Shown one piece after another: positions 39,720-49,500 of a stretch of DNA of 64,000 nucleotides. The DNA comes from Butyrivibrio sp. VCD2006 (GTDB lineage Bacteria > Bacillota > Clostridia > Lachnospirales > Lachnospiraceae). The translations under genes and the position numbers were made by a program. The DNA lies in contig NZ_AUIX01000009.1 of NCBI RefSeq assembly GCF_000423925.1, positions 146,918-210,917 of the forward strand. Reading direction: 5' to 3'. Below the pieces are notes generated by a model. That model saw nothing but the letters and a program-made list of their open reading frames with translations, searched no databases and was not told the DNA's origin. Position 1 is the stretch's first letter. Each line of letters starts with the position of its first letter.

Positions 39720-40171
39720 ATGATAAATTTGAATATCTAAGTGATGATGAGCTTGAAAAACTTATAAGCGACACCGAAGCTTCCGGACTACTGCAGGCTC
39801 CTCCGGGCTTTGAAAAAGGCATCTTGGACAGAATAGAAAGCAAAACTATTTATAACAGCGTAGATTTTAGAGATGCAGATCCACGTTTTGAAGAACAGAG
39901 GCAGGGAGAGATAGTTTCGTTTGATGAGAAAAAGAAGCAGTTTGCCAGGTTTCGTTTTCAGGTTTGTATGGCGATGGCCGCCGCGATTCTATTTATGGTT
40001 GTAGCTCCTATGGCTATGAATTCAGAAAATGGAAGGCAAATCAGGGAAGCAACTGAGTCTCTGAGGACAGAGAGAAGCACGGATACCAATATCGTAGCGA
40101 CATTTCTCGGAAACCATGTGATAAGTGACTCTATGGCATCAGCAGGCTTTGGAAAGAATATGGAGGATTAA
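39716..40171 (+). CDS. Likely membrane anti-sigma factor
   Basis: 152 residues. The N-terminal 75 are cytoplasmic and acidic (DDELEKLISDTEASG), then one transmembrane helix (about 84-102, AMAAAILFMVVAPMAM) and a short outside tail. No zinc-finger HxxxCxxC motif is seen, so it is not a ZAS-type anti-sigma factor. Position, overlap with the ECF gene and topology make the role likely. It would hold the sigma factor at the membrane until a signal releases it. Confidence 0.72.
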   Translation: MNDKFEYLSDDELEKLISDTEASGLLQAPPGFEKGILDRIESKTIYNSVDFRDADPRFEEQRQGEIVSFDEKKKQFARFRFQVCMAMAAAILFMVVAPMAMNSENGRQIREATESLRTERSTDTNIVATFLGNHVISDSMASAGFGKNMED

Positions 40172-40172
40172 A

Positions 40173-41042
40173 ATGAGACCAAGACAGAAAAGAGGATTTT
40201 TTAATTTTATATTTGCATTCTTGCCCGGTGCAGCAGAGATGTACATGGGATTTATGAAAATGGGAGCCAGCCTGATGCTAACATTTTTTGGTGTGATCAT
40301 GATGATAGGTTTCCTTGACTTAAGCGATGCATTCGCAGTATTTATACCGGTAATATGGTTCTATGGATTTTTCCATGCCAGAAATCTGGCTACCTGTACT
40401 CCGGATATTTTCATGAGTATAAGAGACGACTTCTTTTGGAATGATTTTATCGATGGCAAGAAGATCAACATTCAGTCTGAAAAGACAAGAAAAGTTATTG
40501 CATGGGCACTTATCATAATAGGTATCGCAACCCTTTGGAACATGGTTACAAGACCTATTGAGGAGGCTTTTTTATGGATGACGGATTCACCGATTGCCCG
40601 CTATTTACATGGCGCATTTGAATCTATTCCCAAGCTGCTTATCGCACTGCTGATCATTTTCGTAGGACTTAAGATGATCAATGGAAAAAAGAAGGAACTT
40701 TTCATAAGTGATATCACATATGATATTGCTGCCAGCAGGAATACCAATTCCTATAGCAACAATGGATCTGTGGCACATAACTTTAACGCTCCTAGCACGC
40801 CTTCCTTTAATCAGACTGCACCCGGCTTTAACAAGCCTGCACAGGATTTTACTATAAAGGCTCCTGAAGCACCAAAGATGCCTGACTTTTCAACACCTCC
40901 GGCACCTGCAGCGCCTAATTGTTCTGTAAATGCACCTGAGGCCCCCAAGGCACCTGAAACTCCTATAAATCTTGAGTTCTCAGCTAAAGTATCAACAGAT
41001 ACACCGGATATCAATTCAGGTGAAGAGAAGAAAGAGGCTTAA
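40173..41042 (+). CDS. Membrane protein with a proline-rich tail, ECF operon
   Basis: 289 residues. About five hydrophobic segments occupy the first 170 (FIFAFLPGAAEMYMGFMK, MLTFFGVIMMIGFLDL, a segment after 105, and one at about 150-170). The last 95 are a low-complexity repeat-like region rich in Pro, Ala, Phe and Asn (TPSFNQTAPGFNKPAQDF, KAPEAPKMPDF). The start at 40173 has GGAGG upstream and is one base from the previous stop. The first segment resembles small GAxxxYxGxxxxG-type membrane domains. Function unknown; probably part of the ECF regulon. Confidence 0.75.
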   Translation: MRPRQKRGFFNFIFAFLPGAAEMYMGFMKMGASLMLTFFGVIMMIGFLDLSDAFAVFIPVIWFYGFFHARNLATCTPDIFMSIRDDFFWNDFIDGKKINIQSEKTRKVIAWALIIIGIATLWNMVTRPIEEAFLWMTDSPIARYLHGAFESIPKLLIALLIIFVGLKMINGKKKELFISDITYDIAASRNTNSYSNNGSVAHNFNAPSTPSFNQTAPGFNKPAQDFTIKAPEAPKMPDFSTPPAPAAPNCSVNAPEAPKAPETPINLEFSAKVSTDTPDINSGEEKKEA

Positions 41043-41071
41043 AATAGATTTATGTTTTTTTGAAAAAAGCG

Positions 41072-41112
41072 ACAACATCCACTTATAATAAGAGGGTGTT
41101 GTTTCTTTTTTA
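41072..41112 (+). terminator. Terminator of the ECF operon
   Basis: ACAACATCC at 41072-41080 pairs with GGGTGTTGT at 41094-41102 (one wobble), followed by TTCTTTTTT. Confidence 0.75.
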
Positions 41113-41171
41113 TAATTGAACAAATAATTTATTACTGTTATAAAATGGCAAGCAGAAAGGAGCATCCTTCC

Positions 41172-42503
41172 ATGTTAAAAAGGGTGTTTAAATTCATAAT
41201 TATAATCATAATAATTGCGGGAGCAGCTTTCCTTGCATACCGCTATAATTACATTCCGCATCTAAAATACTCCGATGCAGACTTTGGAATAACCAGAACG
41301 AAAAGTGAAGTGGATGCAGATGGTGACGGAGTTGAAGACTACCGAGATATACTTCAGTCAGCAAAGGACTACCTTGAGACCAAGCCCAAATACAAAAGTA
41401 AATACTATGAAACAACCGGTTATCCAAATGATGAATACGGAGTATGCACCGATGTAATAGGCTTTGCCCTTGGCGGTGCGGGTTATGATCTGATGCAGCT
41501 TGTTTCTGAGGATATTCAGAAAAATGCAGAAGATTACGACATTGATACTCCCGATAGTGCTATCGATTTTCGTCGTGTGAAAAATCTCAGAGTTTACTTT
41601 GATCACACTGCTGTAAGTCTTACTACAGATATTAGTGAAATAGACAAATGGCAGGCAGGTGACATTGTAATCTGGAAAAATCACATTGGCCTGATTTCTG
41701 ATAAACGTAACCATAAAGGAATCCCTTTTGTCCTTCATCATGCAAACCCCATTCAGGCTTCCTATGAGGAGGATATACTTGAAACGTGGGGAGAAATCGT
41801 CGGTCATTACAGGATAAAAGGTGAAGAGACTGATCCTGAAACCGGTAAAGACAGGGATGATGCTTTGAACTTAGATGATATAACAGAGGATGAAGATAGT
41901 GGTGTTGCTGAAAACAACGATGATGTTTTGGATTTCAGTGATATGGAAGATGGCGATGATGCTATATCCTATGAAGATTCAAATGACCAGGACAGTGAAG
42001 AATATGAATCAGGGCTGTCAGATGAGGAAATTGAGGAAAATCCTGCAACAGATAGCGCAGAATCATCTGATGCTACATCTCTGCTTTCTAACGTTACTGA
42101 CTTGAACTTCCATAGTACTGACGCCGCTGGCAGCAAATACGTCTTCACTTATGGAGGCGAAGAATTTTCCGCAGTCTATACTCCTGATAATTGGAAAATA
42201 ATTGACTCCTATAAGATAGATAATGAAAAGGATATGCTTTTAATATGTCAGACTCTCATAGATGAGCATCCCATACATGGCTCTGACATGACATCCTACA
42301 GAACTGCTGATGATATGGCATACGAATGGCTACAGCACAATATCCTATATGAAATGTTGCCATCTGACAGTCATTGGATTCAGAATGCGAAGGATGTAGA
42401 TTTTGATCCGCAGGATCAGAATAAATCCTTTGAAGAACTATACGAAAGAAGAACCGGAAAAGAGCTCACACTTGATGACATACTGTCTCATATTGGCAAT
42501 TAA
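41172..42503 (+). CDS. Membrane-anchored DUF1287 protein
   Basis: 443 residues: one N-terminal transmembrane helix (about 7-24, IIIIIIAGAAFLAY), a DUF1287 domain (about 45-220; YRDILQSAKDYLE, GVCTDVIGFALGGAGYDL, AGDIVIWKNHIGLISD, HHANPI), a very acidic low-complexity linker (about 225-310), and an unassigned C-terminal domain of about 120 residues. DUF1287 has a Cys and His arranged as in NlpC/P60-like papain-fold enzymes (Cys in GVCTDV, His in NHIGLI), so cell-wall peptide cleavage is possible but not shown. ATG at 41172 has AGAAAGGAG upstream; the earlier ATG at 41145 has none. Confidence 0.85.
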   Translation: MLKRVFKFIIIIIIIAGAAFLAYRYNYIPHLKYSDADFGITRTKSEVDADGDGVEDYRDILQSAKDYLETKPKYKSKYYETTGYPNDEYGVCTDVIGFALGGAGYDLMQLVSEDIQKNAEDYDIDTPDSAIDFRRVKNLRVYFDHTAVSLTTDISEIDKWQAGDIVIWKNHIGLISDKRNHKGIPFVLHHANPIQASYEEDILETWGEIVGHYRIKGEETDPETGKDRDDALNLDDITEDEDSGVAENNDDVLDFSDMEDGDDAISYEDSNDQDSEEYESGLSDEEIEENPATDSAESSDATSLLSNVTDLNFHSTDAAGSKYVFTYGGEEFSAVYTPDNWKIIDSYKIDNEKDMLLICQTLIDEHPIHGSDMTSYRTADDMAYEWLQHNILYEMLPSDSHWIQNAKDVDFDPQDQNKSFEELYERRTGKELTLDDILSHIGN

Positions 42504-42534
42504 GAACGAGAATTAACATCGTCATAATATACCT

Positions 42535-42567
42535 AAAAAAGGTGCAGATATTTCTGTGCCTTTTTTG
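42535..42567 (+). terminator. Terminator of the DUF1287 gene
   Basis: AAAAAAGGTGCAGA pairs with TCTGTGCCTTTTTT around a short loop, ending in six T. Confidence 0.85.
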
Positions 42568-42614
42568 CGTTATATAACTAATAAAATTTATGAAAAAAAG
42601 ATAAAAGTCAAGAT

Positions 42615-42643
42615 TTGTTTTTACTTAAATATGCTTCTATAAT
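42615..42643 (+). promoter_or_regulatory. Promoter of the alcohol dehydrogenase gene
   Basis: TTGTTT at 42615-42620, 17-base spacer, perfect TATAAT at 42638-42643; AAGGAGG follows before ATG 42699. Confidence 0.65.
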
Positions 42644-42698
42644 ATACCTATGGGTTACGTTATTTATTTAACAAGTCTATTTTAAGGAGGTATTTTGT

Positions 42699-43916
42699 AT
42701 GTCACGTTTTACACTGCCCAGAGATATCTATCATGGAAAGGGTGCTCTTGAAGCACTTAAAACTTTTGAGGGCAAAAGAGCCATCGTATGTACAGGTGGC
42801 GGTTCTATGAAAAGGGGCGGTTTCCTTCAGAAGGTAGAGGATTACCTTAAGGAAGCCGGAATGGAAGTTGAACTCTTTGAAGGCATCGAGCCCGATCCTT
42901 CAGTTGAGACAGTTATGAAGGGTGCTGAAGCTATGCAGAAGTTCCAGCCTGACTGGATTGTTGCAATCGGCGGCGGATCACCTATTGATGCAGCTAAGGC
43001 TATGTGGATCAAGTATGAGTATCCTGAGACCACATTTGAAGATATGTGTAAAGTATTCGGACTTCCGAAACTCCGCACAAAGGCTAAGTTCTGTGCTATT
43101 TCCTCTACATCAGGAACAGCTACAGAGGTTACTGCATTCTCAATCATCACAGATTATCAGAAGGGTATCAAGTTCCCGATTGCTGACTTCGAGATCACTC
43201 CCGATGTTGCTATCGTTGATCCTGAGCTTGCACACACAATGCCTAAGAAGCTCGTAGCTCACACAGGTATGGATGCTATGACACACGCTGTTGAGGCTTA
43301 TGTTTCCACAGCTAACTGTGACTACACAGATCCGCTTGCTATCCATGCAATCGAGATGATCCAGAAAAACCTCGTTAAATCCTACAACGAAGATATGGAA
43401 TGCAGAGACGCTATGCACAACGCTCAGTGCCTTGCCGGTATGGCATTCTCCAACGCACTTCTTGGTATCGTTCACTCAATGGCTCACAAGACAGGTGCTG
43501 CTTTCGCAGACCTCGGAGCTCACATCATCCACGGCGCAGCTAATGCTATGTACCTTCCTAAGGTAGTTGCATTCAACGCTAAGGACGAGACAGCTAAGAA
43601 GCGCTATGGCGTTATCGCTGATTACATGCACCTCGGCGGTAAGGATGACGATGAGAAGGTTGAACTCCTCATTGACTACCTCCGCAAGATGAACGATGCT
43701 CTGAACATTCCTCACAGCATCAACCACTACGGTGCAGACGGACTTCCGGCAGAGCAGGGCTTCGTTCCTGAGAACGTATTCCTTGAGAGACTTCATGACA
43801 TCGCTGCTAACGCAATCCTCGATGCATGCACAGGCTCCAATCCTCGCCAGCCCAGCCAGGAAGAGATGGAGAAGCTCCTCAAGTGCTGCTACTACGACAC
43901 AGAGGTGGATTTCTAA
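42699..43916 (+). CDS. Iron-containing alcohol dehydrogenase
   Basis: 405 residues of the Fe-ADH family, which reduce aldehydes such as butyraldehyde or acetaldehyde with NAD(P)H. The nucleotide-binding part has IVCTGGGSMKRGG and VAIGGGSPIDAAKAM; the metal site has HTGMDAMTHAVEAYVS, IVHSMAHKTGAAF and HGAANAMYLP with the Asp and three His ligands. Length and motifs match NADPH-dependent butanol or 1,3-propanediol-type dehydrogenases; the natural substrate is not determined. Codon use is biased, so the protein is probably abundant; it has a strong promoter and its own terminator. Confidence 0.95.
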   Translation: MSRFTLPRDIYHGKGALEALKTFEGKRAIVCTGGGSMKRGGFLQKVEDYLKEAGMEVELFEGIEPDPSVETVMKGAEAMQKFQPDWIVAIGGGSPIDAAKAMWIKYEYPETTFEDMCKVFGLPKLRTKAKFCAISSTSGTATEVTAFSIITDYQKGIKFPIADFEITPDVAIVDPELAHTMPKKLVAHTGMDAMTHAVEAYVSTANCDYTDPLAIHAIEMIQKNLVKSYNEDMECRDAMHNAQCLAGMAFSNALLGIVHSMAHKTGAAFADLGAHIIHGAANAMYLPKVVAFNAKDETAKKRYGVIADYMHLGGKDDDEKVELLIDYLRKMNDALNIPHSINHYGADGLPAEQGFVPENVFLERLHDIAANAILDACTGSNPRQPSQEEMEKLLKCCYYDTEVDF

Positions 43917-43938
43917 TAACTGGCTATAACTAATATAG

Positions 43939-43972
43939 AGAAAGCGGAGGTTTAATCCCTCCGCTTTCTTTC
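43939..43972. terminator. Bidirectional terminator
   Basis: GAAAGCGGAGG pairs with CCTCCGCTTTC around a seven-base loop, with T-rich sequence after it. It contains the stop codon end of the minus-strand MATE gene. Confidence 0.85.
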
Positions 43973-45301
43973 TCTTAACTGTTTCATAACGACCATATAA
44001 AGTATAAATGACAAGATTCCTGTCGTCAGCCAGGAGAATCCATCTCCGGCAACAGCAATTGCATAGCTATGCATTCTTGTTGAAACGAATGCTGTCAAAA
44101 GTCTTGATATTAATTCCATCACACCCAGCATCAAAGCTGTAAGACCAAATCCGCATCCCTGCATTGCATTTCTATATATGAATATCATAGACAGCGGAAT
44201 ATAGAATATCGCTGCTTCTAAGATGTAAGTTCTACTGTAGGGCAGATACTGCGATATATCTACGCCCTTATCAAAGAACATGCTGACAATCGTTGGCATG
44301 AGTACCACACTCAAAACACCGGTGACAACTGAATAAATTGTCATGATCTTCATGGCATCCTTGGTTCCCTGGTGTACTCTGTCGAGGTCACCATAGCCAT
44401 AATTCTGACCAACATACGCAGCAACAGTTTGTCCAATGGAAGGCATGCCTGCTGTCATTAGATTTACAACCTTGCCTGCAGCAGTGAAACCACCGATGGC
44501 AACTGACTGATAAATATTGATTGAAGCCTGCATTACCATTGTTCCGGATGCTGTTATTCCAAACTGAAGCGCCATGGGAATGCCGATCCTAAGCTGCTTT
44601 CCTGCAAAATTCTTATTGAGCGTCCATTTTCCCTTATTGGGCCTTAGTATTTCCACATTCTTATAAATATAGAAGATACATAGTATAGCGGATGCACCTT
44701 GGGAAATATCCGTAGCAAGTGCTGCACCAAAAGTACCGAGTTTAAACACTATAATGAACAACAGATCAAGAATGATATTAAGTGCCGCTGAAAAAATCAG
44801 GAAATAAAGCGGAGTCTTACTGTTTCCTATTGCGCGAAGAGAAGCAGCAAACAGGTTATAACCAATAAGAGCAAAGCTTCCTGCACATATAGTAATGATA
44901 TAAGCATATGCGTAATCATAGATATCATCAGGTGTATTCATTATATGAAGGAGAGATGGCATAACGATAATAGCTACAACAGTAACAATCAGCGTACTAA
45001 TAACGCCAAGTATTATCGCATTTACAAAAGCCTGTCTGGTACCTTCTTTACTTCCTGCGCCAAACTGATGGCTTATCAGCACCGTATAACCGGTAGTCAT
45101 TCCATTTGCAAGTCCCATGATCATGAACATTATTGTTCCTGTGGAACCAACTGCCGCAAGTGCTTCAGGTCCAACAAACCGGCCAACGATAACGGTATCT
45201 ACCATGTTATAAAACTGTTGAAAAATGAATCCAAGCAGAATTGGGATAACAAATTTCAAAAGTATCGGAAGAGGCTTACCCTCAGTCATTTTTCCATTCA
45301 T
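43952..45301 (-). CDS. MATE family multidrug/cation exporter
   Basis: 449 residues with twelve transmembrane helices. It opens MTEGKPLPILLKFVIPILLG and has VDTVIVGRFVGPEALAAVGS, the conserved helix 1-2 region of DinF/NorM-like exporters, repeated in the second half (VAIGGFTAAGKVVNLMTAG). These proteins export drugs, metabolites or lipids in exchange for sodium or protons. The ATG at 45301 has GGAG eight bases before it. Substrate unknown. Confidence 0.95.
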   Translation of the reverse strand: MNGKMTEGKPLPILLKFVIPILLGFIFQQFYNMVDTVIVGRFVGPEALAAVGSTGTIMFMIMGLANGMTTGYTVLISHQFGAGSKEGTRQAFVNAIILGVISTLIVTVVAIIVMPSLLHIMNTPDDIYDYAYAYIITICAGSFALIGYNLFAASLRAIGNSKTPLYFLIFSAALNIILDLLFIIVFKLGTFGAALATDISQGASAILCIFYIYKNVEILRPNKGKWTLNKNFAGKQLRIGIPMALQFGITASGTMVMQASINIYQSVAIGGFTAAGKVVNLMTAGMPSIGQTVAAYVGQNYGYGDLDRVHQGTKDAMKIMTIYSVVTGVLSVVLMPTIVSMFFDKGVDISQYLPYSRTYILEAAIFYIPLSMIFIYRNAMQGCGFGLTALMLGVMELISRLLTAFVSTRMHSYAIAVAGDGFSWLTTGILSFILYMVVMKQLRERKRRD

Positions 45302-45581
45302 AAGCTTATCTCCATCATTATTTCAAACTAAACTTAAAGTGCTTCAAGCTATAAAAATCAATAATATATAAAATTGAGCTTTGCAAAATCTACATAGAGA
45401 TATGATTCTATTTCAAAGCCGGATTTTTTTCAATAGAGTTTACAAAAATATTGTAAAATTTAAGAAATAATACGGAATTAAACCTTCTACAAATAAAGCG
45501 TATTCAGTCGTTATCTAAGATATTCTACGTTTTATAATACTGTTATAATAGTAGAGAAATTTTGATCAAGGGAGAGCAGCA

Positions 45582-46448
45582 ATGAAATCTTACGATGAGA
45601 TGTATGACCTGATAATAAAAACTGCAGAGGAGGATGACAGAATAAGAGCCGTAACCATGGAAGGCTCCAATGTCACCAAGGGAGCAGTTCATGATGAGTT
45701 TTCGGATTTCGATGTCACCTTCTTTGTCTCGGACATTAGAGAATTTACTGCAGATAAAGAGTACATGAAGCGCTTCGGGGAAATACTGATTATGCAAATG
45801 CCAGATGATTTTTATGCAGAGCCCTATGATTACAGTGGGAAATCTCGCTTTGCTTATCTAACCCAATATAAGGACGGAAATCGAATCGACCTCACTTTCA
45901 TAGATATTAGCGAGATTGAGAAGCAAAGGGAATTTGCTGAGCCCAGAACAGTTCTGATAAATAAAGACAATTTCAAGGTGCTCAAAGACATAGACTCAAA
46001 AGAAATCTTCTATATTAAAAAGCCCTCCGAATTCGAATTCTTTAATACAGTTAATGAATTCCGATGGGTCAGCAATTACGCCACCAAAGGCCTATGCAGA
46101 CACGAGGTCTATTATGCGAGGCGTGTCATGGAACATTACATGATGGACATGTTTATGAAAATGATCAACTGGAAAGTTGGCATCGATAATGACTTTAAAG
46201 TTACAACCGGGTCAAATTCAAAGTATCTAAAAAACTACCTCACCGATGAGGAAATGAACCGCTTCACCGGAATTTTTGCAAACGGCGAATATGAAGATAT
46301 GTGGAATAAGCTCTTTCTTATGTACGACTACTTTGAGGAACTATCAATCTATGTCTCAGAAAAGCTGGGCTTCCCACTTGATCTTGATGAATCAAAGAAC
46401 GTCAGAGCTTTTATGGTACATAGGAAAGAATTATTTAGTAAAGACTAG
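45582..46448 (+). CDS. Aminoglycoside 6-adenylyltransferase-like protein
   Basis: 288 residues of the AadE/ANT(6) type, which adenylate streptomycin. The nucleotidyltransferase core is MEGSNVTKGAVHDEFSDFDVTFFV (recognised by GSNVTK and DFDVTFFV, the metal-binding Asp pair), followed by RIDLTFIDI and the C-terminal helical part with HYMMDMFMKMINWKVG. Many chromosomal relatives of this family have no proven resistance role. GGGAGAG stands before the ATG. Two TATAAT boxes lie upstream (45533 and 45544) but no good -35 is seen. Confidence 0.9.
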   Translation: MKSYDEMYDLIIKTAEEDDRIRAVTMEGSNVTKGAVHDEFSDFDVTFFVSDIREFTADKEYMKRFGEILIMQMPDDFYAEPYDYSGKSRFAYLTQYKDGNRIDLTFIDISEIEKQREFAEPRTVLINKDNFKVLKDIDSKEIFYIKKPSEFEFFNTVNEFRWVSNYATKGLCRHEVYYARRVMEHYMMDMFMKMINWKVGIDNDFKVTTGSNSKYLKNYLTDEEMNRFTGIFANGEYEDMWNKLFLMYDYFEELSIYVSEKLGFPLDLDESKNVRAFMVHRKELFSKD

Positions 46449-46498
46449 AATACATAGAATTTTTATATTGAAATTTAATAATAAAAAGAATATAATAT

Positions 46499-46542
46499 GC
46501 GAAGCGCGCAATAAAATATGATTGCTTGCTTCGCGTTTTTTT
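46499..46542 (+). terminator. Terminator of the adenylyltransferase gene
   Basis: GCGAAGC at 46499-46505 and GCTTCGC at 46528-46534, with an inner pair GCAAT/ATTGC, then seven T. Confidence 0.8.
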
Positions 46543-46564
46543 ATTTGAGAGGGAATTTAGAAAA

Positions 46565-49500
46565 ATGATACGTGATATAAAGCTAAATGTAGCTAGGTTA
46601 TGTCTATTATTCAGTGCAGTGCTGGTTCTTAGCACTGGTATTTCCGTTAAAGCAGAAAGAGAATATGATTTATCAGTGACTGTTTCTGATAATGTTAAAG
46701 TTGCAGCCAGAAGAAATGCTGAAGAAGAAGAGATTATTCGTAAGATAATCAGTCAGGTAAATACTGGATGGACTGATGAAGAAAAGGCACTTTTTGTGCA
46801 TGATTATTTATGTGAAACTGTCATATATGATTATGATGCATATGATAATGGTTACTCAAAGTATCCTCTCGCATACAGCTCTTATGGTGCAATTGTATTA
46901 CATAAGGCTGTGTGTTCAGGTTATGCGTATGCTTATGAAAAAATCATGAATCGATTAGGCATTGAGTGCAAGTATGTAACAAGCGATGCCCTAAGTCATG
47001 CATGGAATATTATTAAGGTAAATGGCAAGTGGTATTACGTTGATTGTACATGGGATGATCCGACTACCCTTCGTGTTGATACCGGTGCATGTGAGCATCG
47101 AAATTTCATGCGCAGTAAAGAGGCTCTTCATGATGGATATAAGGGTTTTAGTGCGCATAACAGTTCTGATTGGAAAATTGGCGGCGAACATATTTACTCC
47201 AGCACAAAATATCAGACATCTAAGGATCACGATTCGTATTATTGGACAGATGTATCCAAGCCTATGAAATATGTTAATGGGAAATGGTGTTACAGAAAGG
47301 ATTATAACGGCTATTATTATGACTATAAGACCGGAAACATGTCTTCTGTGACAACATTAGGCGGAGTTGACATGTCTGAGATTATTTGGCTGCTTTCCTA
47401 TGGAGATAAGTTCATTTTTGCAGATGCAAATAATATGATACTTACAGATAAATCCGGAAGATTATTAGCCAGACATTCATTCAGAGATGATATCAGTAAT
47501 GGGGGATATATAAAAAATGTTAGCATTAGTAATACTCTGATTAATTATGTTGTCAGCAAGAGTAATTCCAAAACTACAAAAACACTTGATTGGAGCTCAT
47601 ATCTTATTAAAGAAGAGAAGCTTCCGGTAGGGGTGTTGGAGGGATATATTGGTACTTACACTGTTACTGCCGGAACGGACTATCTTTTGCTCACTGATAT
47701 GAGTGGCAAAGTGGAGGAAATATATTCTCCTGGAAGCAGCATCATTAGTAATAGATATATTCATGATATAAGTGTAAACGAAGGCGTGGTTACATACACT
47801 ACATGGCTAAAGACCCCTGAGGGGAGTGGCAGTGAGACGCAGAGAAGAAAACCCAAAACATACGCTTATACTGGTTGGCAACCCACATTTTCAGGCACGT
47901 TTGGTGATAATCTGAGCTGGAGATATTCAAAGGGCAAACTTACCATATCAGGTAATGGTTCCATGGGGACATGGCAGTATTCATCGCTTGTTCCCTGGAG
48001 TCATCTTGCTGGTGCCATAACAGAGGTGGATATTAAAGAAGGGGTTACAGATATGTCTGATTATTCTATCTGCAACCTGAGAAGGGTAAGTGTTATCAGA
48101 ATCCCGGAGAGTGTTACTTATATTTCTAGTTCTGCAGTAGTGAATGTGGGACAATTTAATGTTTATTATGGAGGCTATCCTTCTAAATGGGAAGAGCTTA
48201 CATCTGGTCTGTATAGTAATGATGAACTGGTTTTGGCGACAGTTCATTATGCTAAGGATGAACCTACGATTGGTGATGGGAATTGGACTTATAAAGATGG
48301 CATTTTAACAATTAAAAACGATGCAGCTATGTCAGGAATCACATATATTCCGGATTTGCCATGGTATAAGCAGACATCTAATATTAAAAAGATTGTTGTG
48401 GAGGAAGGCGTAACAACTCTTTGCAAATACCTGGTAACAGCTTCCCAAAACCTTGAACATATATATGTTCCTTCAACAATAACTGAGATTGACGATTATG
48501 CATTTGGTAGTCTTGTTAGCAGTGCAACTATTCACTATGATGGAACACGCAAGAAATTTGATTCAATGGCAGGTAGTAAATGCTCATATTATTTGAACAG
48601 ATGCACTTTTGATTGTACCAAGGTTAATGTGGAGTTTGCAGCCGGTAAGAATCAGACTTCTATATCACAGGTGATTTCAAAGAATGGTATACCGTCAAGA
48701 CCGGCAGACCCGAGTTCTATGGGTTATACCTTTACCGGATGGATAGGAAGCGACAATACCGTATATGGATTTAATACCGGTATCTCTGAGGATGTAACCT
48801 TTACTGCTAAATGGGATGAAGCGCCGGTGGAAAATGCTGAATTTGGCAATCTTAACTGGAGCATTAAAGATGGAACACTTACCATCAGTGGCAATGAGGC
48901 TATGCCTGAAGTCTCCGGTAGTAGAGACATTCCCTGGGATGATTTCAAGAACAGAATTGACAGGGTGGTAATTGAAGACGGTATTACATATATATGTAAG
49001 TATTTTGTTGGATATAATACGAATATTCAATCAGTCAGCATTCCTGCATCCATAACTAAAATAGAGAACTATGCTTTTTCAAACATCAGCGAAAGCACAG
49101 AAATTTATTATGATGGTACACTTAAAAATCTAAAGGCTATTGCAGGAAGTGGATATTCTTGGTATCTGAAAAACTGCCGCATAGACTGTTCTAAGGTGAA
49201 TGTTGATTTTGTTAATGGCTCACAGCGCGATGCTCAGATAATAGAGAAGAATACTATACCGGTACGACCTACTGATCCTGAAAAGAATGGATATAGGTTT
49301 GATGGCTGGTATACCTCGAGTGACTATAGCCAGGTCTATTCATTTGATACAGACCTGACAGAGGATATTACTCTATATGCGAAGTGGACCGAGATTCTTA
49401 CTGACCGTGAATTTGGTTCTGTAAAATGGACCCTTAGTAATGATACTCTTACCATCGGCGGAAACGGCGACATGGATGATGTTACCAACTCATTAAGTAT

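Noticed and set aside
46526..46564. Upstream extension of the giant surface protein to a TTG at 46526
   Set aside because: It would start inside the terminator stem of the previous gene and would put 13 residues before a normal signal peptide.
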